Part shown: piece after piece, positions 44,961 to 52,759 of the stretch
Layout: each line of letters opens with the position of its first letter
Numbering within the stretch: the first letter of the stretch is position 1
Origin: Ktedonobacteraceae bacterium
GTDB lineage: Bacteria; Chloroflexota; Ktedonobacteria; Ktedonobacterales; Ktedonobacteraceae
Reading direction: 5' to 3'
Assembly: GCA_035653615.1 (NCBI GenBank)
Contig: DASRBN010000033.1
Location: 1 to 64,000, forward strand
DNA length: 64,000 bases
Notes under the pieces: model-generated
What the model saw: the letters and a program-made list of their open reading frames with translations, nothing else
Databases searched by the model: none
What the model was told of the DNA's origin: nothing
Translations under genes and position numbers: made by a program

Positions 44961-45068
44961 TTACCACTGTTCATGGTCAAGCCCTGCAACCCACATAAGG
45001 TGAACTGCTTGATCCTGCTTGAAGGAAAGTACCAACACACTCGTGTCTAACAAGTAGCTAGTACTCAT
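44961..45068 (-). pseudogene. N-terminal fragment of a VapC-type PIN toxin
   Basis: An ATG overlapping the antitoxin-like gene stop by 11 bases opens a 35-residue frame, MSTSYLLDTSVLVLSFKQDQ and so on, then a TAA. YLLDTSVLV is the conserved N-terminus of PIN-domain toxins, with the first catalytic aspartate. The remaining three quarters of the domain are missing; etfD begins 22 bases later. The toxin is therefore inactive. Confidence 0.7.
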
Positions 45069-45306
45069 CTGGCTCAATCCTTTCGCAGTCTTCTATCGCA
45101 CGCTCCATTTCTTCTGCATCTTCCGGCGGTAATGTAAAACGCAACAAAACTTTACCTGGTGTCCCTGCTGGTAGCTCTGACTTAGGCAAAGACTTCAGAA
45201 ACGGGTCGGTCTCTTTAAGCATGTGGGCATATGCCAATAATCGACGTTGATCGTCGAGCGAGAGGCTGTCAACAATTTCGTGAAGCTCTTCACTTACTGT
45301 TGCCAT
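45058..45306 (-). CDS. VapB-like antitoxin candidate
   Basis: An 82-residue protein starting MATVSEELHEIVDSLSLDDQRRLLAYAHML (helical, the usual kind of antitoxin dimer helix) with an acidic C-terminus (DAEEMERAIEDCERIEPDEY) that would wrap a toxin. The toxin fragment overlaps its end, the standard antitoxin-toxin arrangement. AGGAGG lies just upstream. No DNA-binding fold is recognised, so the antitoxin call rests on the neighbour. Confidence 0.6.
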   Translation of the reverse strand: MATVSEELHEIVDSLSLDDQRRLLAYAHMLKETDPFLKSLPKSELPAGTPGKVLLRFTLPPEDAEEMERAIEDCERIEPDEY

Positions 45307-45533
45307 TCTTTATCCTCCTGTTTCTTTTTCCTGGTAAACGTCATGCGCCTCCGTCGCACCCCCACCGATGAAAATCGAAGGGGAATTTTCAGAAGAATCT
45401 CTTGCCCTATTATAGCATGGGATGCGTTTCCGGGCAGCAAACCAGGTTCTCCTACCTGTGAGGCGATTGGGGAAGTCCATCATCTAGCCCTTACGCTCCA
45501 GGCGCAATCGCCCCACCAGAAGGAGTTCACCAA

Positions 45534-46502
45534 TTATTGTGCCTTGCGTTTCTTCACTTCCTGTGTCAGCTGAGGCAAAATGGTCAATACATCGCCGATG
45601 ACGCCAAAATCGGCGACGGAGAAGATGGGCGCGTGTTCGTCCCTGTTGATGGCCACAATATATTTAGAGCCTTTCATGCCCGCCAGGTGTTGAATAGCAC
45701 CACTGATGCCGCAGGCGATGTAGAGCGTCGGCTTGACCGTCTTCCCTGTCTGACCAACCTGGTAGCTGTATGGAACCCAACCGGCATCGACAATGGCGCG
45801 AGTCGCTCCGGCAGCGCCACCTAACGCAGTTGCCAGTTCCTCAACCAGGCGGAAGTTCTCCGGCTTGCCAAGTCCGCGCCCGCCACTAACAATCACCGTC
45901 GCATCCTCAAGCGCCGGGCCTTCGCTCTGCACCTCGATACGCTCCAGAATCTTGATCTGCTGCGATTCAGCATTGAGCGCGATATTCAACATTTCGACCT
46001 CAGCGGTCTTGCCCTCGTGTCGTTCCACCGAAAACGCCTTCGGGCGTGCCAGCACGATGCCCGTTCCCGATTTGGGGAAAGTAGCAGTTACCACGTTCTC
46101 ACCGCCCCACGGCACCGTTACCAGCAGGGTATCTCCATCAAATTGCAGATCCGTGGCATCGGTAATCAGGCCCATGTTGTTGCGTACATCCAGCCGGGCA
46201 GCTATATCGCGTAAATCATAGGTCGTGGCCAGCAGCAAAAGCGCCGGTTGATGTTGCTGCAATAACTGGCTGATCGTATCAACGGCCGGCAACGTCAGAT
46301 AATCATCATAGGCGGCATCGGCGTGCGCATAAACCTTCTCGGCTCCATATTCTCCCAGCGTTGGAGCAACTTCAGCAGCGGCCGATCCAAGCACGATAGC
46401 CTCGGCGCGCCCCAGTTGCGCGGCCTTACTCAGCACTTCCAGCGAAGAGCGAGCAGGCTTGCCATCCTCCAATTCAACCAGCACCCAGATAGTATTTGGC
46501 AT
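45534..46502 (-). CDS. etfA: electron transfer flavoprotein alpha subunit
   Basis: EtfA holds FAD and with EtfB shuttles electrons from acyl-CoA dehydrogenases. The 322-residue protein has the N-terminal fold ([19 protein letters not shown]) and the C-terminal FAD-binding core: [45 protein letters not shown] and [16 protein letters not shown] precedes the ATG. It lies 76 bases after etfB and shares the strand with etfD. Confidence 0.96.
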   Translation of the reverse strand: MPNTIWVLVELEDGKPARSSLEVLSKAAQLGRAEAIVLGSAAAEVAPTLGEYGAEKVYAHADAAYDDYLTLPAVDTISQLLQQHQPALLLLATTYDLRDIAARLDVRNNMGLITDATDLQFDGDTLLVTVPWGGENVVTATFPKSGTGIVLARPKAFSVERHEGKTAEVEMLNIALNAESQQIKILERIEVQSEGPALEDATVIVSGGRGLGKPENFRLVEELATALGGAAGATRAIVDAGWVPYSYQVGQTGKTVKPTLYIACGISGAIQHLAGMKGSKYIVAINRDEHAPIFSVADFGVIGDVLTILPQLTQEVKKRKAQ

Positions 46503-46578
46503 ACGAGTTCATCTCCCTCTAACTAATGCATTTGCGCTTGACGTTTTCGGATTTAGCAGTATTTAGGGATTGAAACAA

Positions 46579-47364
46579 CTAAAGCAACTGGTGACGCTGC
46601 AAAAAGTCCGCAATCGCCTGCGCGCCGTTTCCCTCATCCTTTATTACCTGGCCGGCAGCACGAGCCTCGACTTTTCCTATAGTCACAACACGCTCGCGCG
46701 CGCCGGCCTCGCCAACGTCAGAAGCATCAATGCCCAGGTCGGCAAGGCTCAACTGGCTGAATGGCTTCTTCTTTGCTCCCATAATCCCTTTCATCGTGGG
46801 ATAAATAGCCTCGAATGAGCCGCTGGCGATGGTGACGACGGCAGGAAGTGGGCATTCAACGGTCTGGTAACCGGTCAGGGTAACACGTTTGATAACCGCT
46901 TTCTGGCCCTGGATGTTGATCTCGCGCGCAAAAGTAAGCTGGGGGATGCCCAGAAATTCCGCGATGCCACCGGGAACCATACCAGTATAGCCATCGGTAC
47001 TCTCGGTCGAGCAGAAGATCAGGTCCGCGCCCTCTTTCTTCAGTACTGCTGCCAGCACGCGCGCTGTACTGAGCGCATCAGAACCGGCCAGCGCGGGATC
47101 TGTTACCAGGATTGCCCTATCCACGCCCATGGCCAGCGAGCGGCGCATGGCTTCCTGCGCGCTGGCAGGCCCCATGGAAACGGCCGTCAATTCGCTGTTG
47201 CCAATCGTATCTCTCAATTTAATGGCCGCGGAGATGGTGCTTTCATCGCCCGGGTCAAGTACAAGCGAGACACCGCTGCGCACGAGCCGTTTGGTGTTCG
47301 GATCGAGCTTGCTAACGACGGTGTTAGGGTCAGGAATCTGTTTGATACAGACATACATCTTCAT
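46579..47364 (-). CDS. etfB: electron transfer flavoprotein beta subunit
   Basis: The 261-residue protein has MKMYVCIKQIPDPNTV, SGVSLVLDPGDES (AMP/FAD-binding side), TAVSMGPASAQEAMRRSLAMG and STESTDGYTGMVPGGIAEFL, all typical of EtfB. It is the first gene of etfB-etfA-(decayed vapBC)-etfD. No bifurcating-type partners are present. The acyl-CoA dehydrogenase at 39.2 kb is a plausible electron donor. Confidence 0.96.
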   Translation of the reverse strand: MKMYVCIKQIPDPNTVVSKLDPNTKRLVRSGVSLVLDPGDESTISAAIKLRDTIGNSELTAVSMGPASAQEAMRRSLAMGVDRAILVTDPALAGSDALSTARVLAAVLKKEGADLIFCSTESTDGYTGMVPGGIAEFLGIPQLTFAREINIQGQKAVIKRVTLTGYQTVECPLPAVVTIASGSFEAIYPTMKGIMGAKKKPFSQLSLADLGIDASDVGEAGARERVVTIGKVEARAAGQVIKDEGNGAQAIADFLQRHQLL

Positions 47365-47732
47365 CGTAGTATTGCCTCAACTTTTTTATGTACCCCGTGG
47401 GGACAGCCCTTTGTACCTGTCCTCAACAATGGTTTCAGGACAGGCACAAGGCGCTGTCCCTACAAAAGCGTAGGAAAATAGGCGCGCCCAGAGGGGCCAC
47501 CACATGCCGGATAAATCTTGGACTCTACGGTCGCCCGCTATAGGGGCCGTTGCAGTCGCCTGCTCCGGCTATCCTATTGTACCTGTAAGCAAAAGAGGGT
47601 GTCAACGTTGCTGGCTAACAGGGACAGGGTCTATGTGATGTTTGGTATTGTGATGGGAATGTATCCCAGACTATGCTGCTATCGTGTAAAAGAAATGAGC
47701 AACGCTCTATTTAAGGGAAAGGAATAATCAAA
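47365..47732. other. etfB / aldo-keto reductase divergent region
   Basis: No supported gene. It contains the inverted family C pair (47397-47463) and degenerate family B pieces near 47530-47570. Confidence 0.6.
47397..47463. repeat. family C repeats, inverted pair
   Basis: Copies at 47397-47423 and 47437-47463 (complement) differ at about four positions and can form a long imperfect hairpin with a 13-base loop. Confidence 0.8.
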
Positions 47733-48689
47733 ATGAAGCCACGACGACTTGGAAATACGGATATGGATATTACGCCCATTGGCTTTGGGGCCTGGGCAGT
47801 TGGTGGAGGCGGCTATCGATTCGGTTGGGGACCACAGGATGACGAACAATCCATGGCCGCCATCCATCGCGCGCTTGACCTCGGCATCAATTGGATCGAT
47901 ACGGCGGCCGTCTATGGACTCGGCCATTCGGAAGAGATCGTTGGCCGCGTCTTGAAGGACCGCGCGGAGCGACCCTACGTGTTTACAAAGTGCGCGCGCG
48001 TCTGGAATGACCGCGGCGAGATCAGCGGCAACTTGAAAGCGGCATCGATCAGGCGTGAGTGCGAGGCGAGCCTGCGCCGTCTGCAAGTAGAGGCTATTGA
48101 TCTCTACCAGATGCACTGGCCGGACCCTGAGCAAGATATCGAAGAGGGATGGGAGACGATGGCCCAGCTTAAACGGGAAGGCAAGGTGCGCTTTATCGGC
48201 GTCTCGAACTTCACCGTCGAGCAGATGCAACGCATTATGCGGATCGCTCCTATCAGTTCGCTGCAGCCGCCGTATTCCTTAATCAAGCGAGATGTCGAGC
48301 AAGAAATTCTGCCATTTTGCCAGGAAAATGACATAGGCGTCATTGTCTATTCTCCCATGATGTCCGGCCTGCTCACCGGTACAATGACTCGCGAGCGCAT
48401 CAAGAAGCTACCCGAAGATGACTGGCGTAGGCGCGATCCCGAATTTCAGGAGCCTCGCCTGTCACGCAACCTGGCGCTGGTGGAAAAGCTAGGTGAGATC
48501 GCCTACCTGCATGGACGCACTGTCGGTGAGGTTGCTATTGCCTGGACGCTGGCAAACCCCGCCGTAACCGCAGCCATCGTAGGAGCGCGTAACCCCGACC
48601 AGGTCGACGGTATCATCGGAGCCGCCGAGTTCCGTCTCACTCACTTAGAACTGAGCGAGATCGAGAAATTCCTGCAAGAAAATCCCTGA
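47733..48689 (+). CDS. aldo/keto reductase
   Basis: NADPH-dependent oxidoreductase of the AKR TIM-barrel superfamily; substrate unknown. The 318-residue protein has the catalytic set D56, Y61 (DTAAVYGLGHSE), K86 (VFTKC) and H in YQMHWP. VRFIGVSNFTVEQM and TAAIVGARNPDQV are the usual cofactor-binding motifs. AAGGGAAAGGA lies before the ATG. It stands upstream of the ABC sugar importer, and may act on sugar-derived aldehydes (inference). Confidence 0.92.
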   Translation: MKPRRLGNTDMDITPIGFGAWAVGGGGYRFGWGPQDDEQSMAAIHRALDLGINWIDTAAVYGLGHSEEIVGRVLKDRAERPYVFTKCARVWNDRGEISGNLKAASIRRECEASLRRLQVEAIDLYQMHWPDPEQDIEEGWETMAQLKREGKVRFIGVSNFTVEQMQRIMRIAPISSLQPPYSLIKRDVEQEILPFCQENDIGVIVYSPMMSGLLTGTMTRERIKKLPEDDWRRRDPEFQEPRLSRNLALVEKLGEIAYLHGRTVGEVAIAWTLANPAVTAAIVGARNPDQVDGIIGAAEFRLTHLELSEIEKFLQENP

Positions 48690-48702
48690 TGCCAGGGCGA
48701 CT

Positions 48703-48729
48703 GTAGGGACAGTCCCTGGTGCCTGTCCT
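48703..48729 (+). repeat. family C repeat
   Basis: GTAGGGACAGTCCC then TGGTGCCTGTCCT, directly after the aldo/keto reductase stop. Confidence 0.75.
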
Positions 48730-48796
48730 GCTCAGGTTTGCCGTCACCCTGGCTTCTGCCGGTTCCTGCCTCAACATCGACCGCGTATTGTTGAGT

Positions 48797-48825
48797 TTGA
48801 CATAACTCCTAAAGTTTGTTACCTT
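48797..48825 (+). promoter_or_regulatory. candidate promoter of the ABC importer, TTGACA-17-TACCTT
   Basis: Consensus TTGACA (48797-48802) with a weak minus 10 box TACCTT (48820-48825). A TATAAA at about 48871 is an alternative. Confidence 0.4.
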
Positions 48826-49010
48826 TATTCTTAACGTTGACTTAACACTTGCTTTAGCACCCGTGGCTCTATAAAGCGCGAAGGCGAGTGAGAAAGTGAC
48901 GTATTTGTACGTAGGAATTGTAATGCTGTTGATTAGCAGAATATTTTTTGAGGCTGCCCAGCTGAGCAACCTCTGTTAGTCGTTGCTCGACTAACCGCAA
49001 GGAGGGTCTT

Positions 49011-50411
49011 ATGCCAGTCTATGATCGTCGTAACCGTCGGGACCTGGATCAACTCGTCGAAGAGTATGTCTCCACAAACAAAATTAACAGGCGCCAGTTT
49101 TTGAAGCGAGCCACCGCGGCCGGTCTGAGCCTCAGCGCAGCTTCTTCGCTCCTGGCTGCCTGTGGTGGTGGTAGTTCGGGTGGGGTTAATAGCAGCGGTA
49201 CCCCAACGAAAGTCTCATCCATTGACGCGCTGACCGAATGGAGCGGTGAAGAGCTTGATTCCTTCAACGCCATCAACGCGGCATTCACCCAGAAGACCGG
49301 CATTAAAGTCAACGTCGAATCAACACGTGACCTGCTCACCGTTCTGACAACGCGTGTGCGCGGCAATAATCCGCCCGATATTGCTGGTATGCCCTCATTG
49401 ACCCTATTCCAACAGTTGGGCTCTCAAGGGAAACTGCTAAACCTGGATTCCATTGTAGGAAACGAATACTCGCAGAACTATGCTCCGACCTGGCGCCAGC
49501 TAGCTTCCGTCAACGGCCACATCTATGCTGTCTTGCCGAAAGCCAACACCAAGGGCACCATATGGTATAGTCCCAAGGTCTTCCAGGCCAATGGCTATAG
49601 CATTCCCACAGACTGGAATGGCTTGATCAGCCTATCAAACCAGATCGCCAGCAGTGGTAAATACCCCTGGTCGATGGGTGTGGAGAGTTCTGGCTCCAGC
49701 GGGTGGCCCGGTGCCGACTGGATTGACCAGATCTATATCAACCTTAATGGCCCTGATCTGTATGACCAGTGGGTTGCTCACAAGATCCCCTGGACGCACA
49801 ACAGCATCAAAAGTGCGTTCCAGATGTTTGGCCAGATTGTCAACGGCAAACACTACATCAATGGCGCGCCGCAATCTATCCTGGCCACCAACTTCCAGGA
49901 TGCGTCTTACCTGCCATTTGATAATCCGCCTAAGGCCTACATGTACTACCTGGGTGACTTCACGGAAGGATTCATCACGGCACAGTTCCCCGGTATCAAG
50001 GCCGGTACGGATTACAACTTCTTCCCGTTCCCGACCATCAACCCCCAGTACAAAGGCGCGGACACCGGTGGCGCAGACATCATGGCAGCCTTTAAAGACA
50101 ACGATGGCACGCGCCAGTTCATGGCGTTCATGGCCTCGGCTGACGCGCAGAGCATCTGGGTGAAGCGCGGCGGCGCCACCTCTGTGAACAAAGCCGTACC
50201 TCTGAGTGACTATCCCACCGATGTCGCGCGTAATTCCGCCATGCAGTTGACTCAGGCTACCTCGTTTAGAGTTGGCGCCGATGACTTGATGCCTGCCGCC
50301 GTAGAAAATGCCTACTGGGCAGCCGTACTGAATTATATCCAGCATCCAGATCAGCTGGATAGCATTCTCAGTTCCATGGAAAACACAGCGTCACAGAACT
50401 ATAGCTCGTAG
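49011..50411 (+). CDS. sugar ABC transporter substrate-binding lipoprotein
   Basis: A family 1 extracellular solute-binding protein that delivers a sugar to the two permeases downstream. The 466-residue precursor has a twin-arginine-type leader (INRRQFLKRATAAG) and a lipobox LLAAC, so it is probably exported folded by Tat and lipid-anchored at the cysteine near residue 47. EWSGEELDSFNAINAAFTQK, FPTINPQYKGADTGG and GTRQFMAFMASADAQSIWV are family-like. The substrate cannot be read. AAGGAGGG precedes the ATG. Confidence 0.92.
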   Translation: MPVYDRRNRRDLDQLVEEYVSTNKINRRQFLKRATAAGLSLSAASSLLAACGGGSSGGVNSSGTPTKVSSIDALTEWSGEELDSFNAINAAFTQKTGIKVNVESTRDLLTVLTTRVRGNNPPDIAGMPSLTLFQQLGSQGKLLNLDSIVGNEYSQNYAPTWRQLASVNGHIYAVLPKANTKGTIWYSPKVFQANGYSIPTDWNGLISLSNQIASSGKYPWSMGVESSGSSGWPGADWIDQIYINLNGPDLYDQWVAHKIPWTHNSIKSAFQMFGQIVNGKHYINGAPQSILATNFQDASYLPFDNPPKAYMYYLGDFTEGFITAQFPGIKAGTDYNFFPFPTINPQYKGADTGGADIMAAFKDNDGTRQFMAFMASADAQSIWVKRGGATSVNKAVPLSDYPTDVARNSAMQLTQATSFRVGADDLMPAAVENAYWAAVLNYIQHPDQLDSILSSMENTASQNYSS

Positions 50412-50438
50412 GGACCTTAGTGTGCAGAACGGAACCCT

Positions 50439-50581
50439 GTAGGGACAGTGGCTTGTTCCTGTCCTGGCTGGGGATACACATAACCCTGTAGGGTAGGGAC
50501 AGCGGCTTGTCCCTGTCCTCCTTGGGGTTCTGATGCCTGTTCTGCGCCCCAACCAGGACAGGGACAAGCCGCTGTCCCTAC
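50439..50581. repeat. three family C repeats, two forming a perfect inverted pair
   Basis: Copies at 50439-50465, 50493-50519 and inverted at 50555-50581. The last two are identical over 27 bases and flank GGGG/CCCC. They lie between the binding-protein and first permease genes, where a stable hairpin would lower permease expression relative to the binding protein. Confidence 0.9.
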
Positions 50582-50652
50582 AGCTCCTACCTGTGTTCTC
50601 TGACAACGTAGCGAAGCAGAGCACGTTTCAATTAGTGCAAAGGATGCAAGGT

Positions 50653-51615
50653 ATGGCAATGATAGCTAAAGGGCAATCTCCTGAGACTGTCCTTCCGCAA
50701 AAAAAGAAGCCAGGCGGCAGGCAAAGGGGACAGGAATCCCGCATTACCTGGTCGGCCTGGATATGGATCGCGCCGGCCGTGATCTTACTGCTGGCCTTCT
50801 TCATCTATCCGCTCATCCAGACCATTATTCTTAGTTTTGAAAAGACCGACCTGTTGGGCAACGTGACCGGATTCGTCGGATGGCAGAATTATAAAGAGAT
50901 TTTCACCGATCCCAACCTGCTTAACACGCTGAAGAACAACTTGATCTGGCTTGTGCTGGCAACGATTCTGACCGTCGGGTTGGGCCTGGTCATCGCAGTG
51001 TTGGTAGACAGAGTGAGGATCGAGGCGTTAGTCAAATCCATGCTGTTCATCCCAATGGCAATCTCGGCCACCGCAGCAGGTATTATCTGGCGCTTCGTCT
51101 ACGCCTATGTACCGGTTGGTAATGGCAATGAGTATGGTCTGCTCAACGCTTTCCTGGGACTTTTCGGCGCGCAACCCCAGGCCTGGGTCACCGATCAACG
51201 CTTCGCCACCTTCTCGCTGATCGTCATTTACGTCTGGATCTGGACCGGCTTTTGCATGGTTATTATCTCTGCGGCCCTCAAAGGCATTCCAGACGATGTC
51301 ATCGAAGCGGCCAAGATGGATGGCGCGGGCCGTTTTACTATGTTCTGGCGCATCATGGTCCCCATGATCGGCCCGACTCTTGGTGTCGTCATCACCACCA
51401 TGATCATAAACGTCCTGAAAATCTTTGACGTTGTTTATGTCGTTACCGGCGGTAATTACGGCACTAATGTCGTTGCTGTGCAGTTCTTCCAGGAGTATTT
51501 CCTCAATTCCCAGTATGGCATCGGTAGCGCACTGGCAATACTCCTCACCATCGCTATTTTGCCGGTCATGGTCATTAATATTCGCAGAATGCGAGCAGAG
51601 GAGAGAGCACGATGA
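50653..51615 (+). CDS. sugar ABC transporter permease (MalF/UgpA type)
   Basis: Membrane subunit of a carbohydrate importer. The roughly 320-residue protein has six helices and the EAA loop IPDDVIEAAKMDGAGRFTMF that contacts the ATPase. The start is uncertain: AAGG occurs before both the MAMIAKG and nearby ATGs, while the long open frame upstream is family C repeat. It overlaps the next gene by four bases (ATGA). Confidence 0.93.
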   Translation: MAMIAKGQSPETVLPQKKKPGGRQRGQESRITWSAWIWIAPAVILLLAFFIYPLIQTIILSFEKTDLLGNVTGFVGWQNYKEIFTDPNLLNTLKNNLIWLVLATILTVGLGLVIAVLVDRVRIEALVKSMLFIPMAISATAAGIIWRFVYAYVPVGNGNEYGLLNAFLGLFGAQPQAWVTDQRFATFSLIVIYVWIWTGFCMVIISAALKGIPDDVIEAAKMDGAGRFTMFWRIMVPMIGPTLGVVITTMIINVLKIFDVVYVVTGGNYGTNVVAVQFFQEYFLNSQYGIGSALAILLTIAILPVMVINIRRMRAEERAR

Positions 51616-52547
51616 GTACAGAAGTTCCCGTCACAACAGGACAGACTGATGCAGCGGCGATAGCAACAAAGGCATCGCTTACAAGCGAAAAGTCTCAGGC
51701 CAGAGGCGGTTACCTGCACGGCTGGTCTGGAACCGTCCTCACGGTCATCGTGGTACTGATCGGCGTCCTCTGGTCGATTCCCACTTTCGGCCTCTTCGTC
51801 GCGTCGTTCCTCCCGCCTCAATTGATCACAAGCATAGGCTGGTGGCAGGGTCTGGTGCAGGGGAACTTTACCATCCAAAACTATCAAAACGTCATTCAGG
51901 CCAACGGCATGGGTCAGGCTTTCATCAATAGCCTGATCATCTCCATACCCGGCACCATCTTTCCCATGCTGCTCGGCGCTTTTGCCGCCTACGCCTTCGC
52001 CTGGATGAAATTTCCGGGACGCGACTGGCTGTTCTTCGGTGTGGTAGCATTGCTGGTCGTTCCTTCGCAGATCGCCTTAGGCCCGATGTACACGCTGTTC
52101 TCCGCTATCGGATTGACCGGCACCTACTTTGGAGTCTGGATAGCGCACACCGCCTTTGGCCTGCCTTTCGCCGTCTTCCTGCTGCGCAACTTCTTCGCCG
52201 CCTTGCCCAAAGACCTGATGGAGTCAGCGCATATCGATGGCGCCTCCACCTGGCGCGTCTTCTGGACCATCGTCCTGCCCCTGTCGGTACCGGCGCTGGC
52301 ATCGCTGGCCATCTTCCAGTTTATGTGGGTCTGGAACGACCTGCTCGTCGCCCTCATCTTCCTGGGCGGCAGCCCGAGCGTCGCCCCCATCACGCTGGCA
52401 GTGGCCGAGCAGGTTGGCACCTACGGCCAGAACTACCAGATTCTGACCGCCGCTGCCTTCCTCTCCATGGCGCTGCCATTGATCGTCTTCTTCTCGATGC
52501 AGCGCTACTTCGTCCGCGGCATCCTGGCCGGCTCGGTCAAGGGATGA
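51612..52547 (+). CDS. sugar ABC transporter permease (MalG/UgpE type)
   Basis: Second membrane subunit; 311 residues with six helices. The EAA loop is LPKDLMESAHIDGASTWRVF. It is translationally coupled to the previous permease by an ATGA overlap. No ATPase or glycosidase gene follows; a strong terminator ends the unit, so the importer must borrow an MsmK/UgpC-type ATPase from elsewhere (inference, known for this family). Confidence 0.94.
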   Translation: MSTEVPVTTGQTDAAAIATKASLTSEKSQARGGYLHGWSGTVLTVIVVLIGVLWSIPTFGLFVASFLPPQLITSIGWWQGLVQGNFTIQNYQNVIQANGMGQAFINSLIISIPGTIFPMLLGAFAAYAFAWMKFPGRDWLFFGVVALLVVPSQIALGPMYTLFSAIGLTGTYFGVWIAHTAFGLPFAVFLLRNFFAALPKDLMESAHIDGASTWRVFWTIVLPLSVPALASLAIFQFMWVWNDLLVALIFLGGSPSVAPITLAVAEQVGTYGQNYQILTAAAFLSMALPLIVFFSMQRYFVRGILAGSVKG

Positions 52548-52549
52548 TA

Positions 52550-52604
52550 AAAAAGAAAATCCGTTATTGGCCAGCATGAAATGCCAATAACGGATTTTCT
52601 TTTT
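52550..52604 (+). terminator. intrinsic terminator of the ABC importer
   Basis: AAAGAAAATCCGTTATTGGC pairs perfectly with its complement around an 11-base loop and is followed by TTTCTTTTT. It starts three bases after the permease stop. Confidence 0.92.
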
Positions 52605-52646
52605 GGCTTCAACCATATATTTTCAGCCAGCGTTCAGCAAATTGTG

Positions 52647-52652
52647 TATAAT
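52647..52652 (+). promoter_or_regulatory. TATAAT minus 10 box upstream of the membrane-anchored hypothetical
   Basis: A perfect TATAAT about 108 bases before the ATG at 52760. The minus 35 match is poor, so this is tentative. Confidence 0.35.
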
Positions 52653-52657
52653 GACTC

Positions 52658-52684
52658 GTAGGGGTCGTACTCTTGTGGTCGCCC
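52658..52684 (+). repeat. family B repeat
   Basis: GTAGGGGTCGTACTC then TTGTGGTCGCCC, in the leader of the next gene. Confidence 0.75.
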
Positions 52685-52759
52685 GCCCGCGCCCGATTGA
52701 TTGCGTCCCGAACGGGAGTCGTCACAATTTAATATAGCGCCATCATCGTTGGAGCATCC

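Larger units (their letters stand above)
48690..49010 (+). other. upstream region of the sugar-binding lipoprotein gene
   Basis: No supported gene. It holds one family C copy and a candidate promoter. GGAGGG lies a few bases before the ATG at 49011. Confidence 0.6.
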
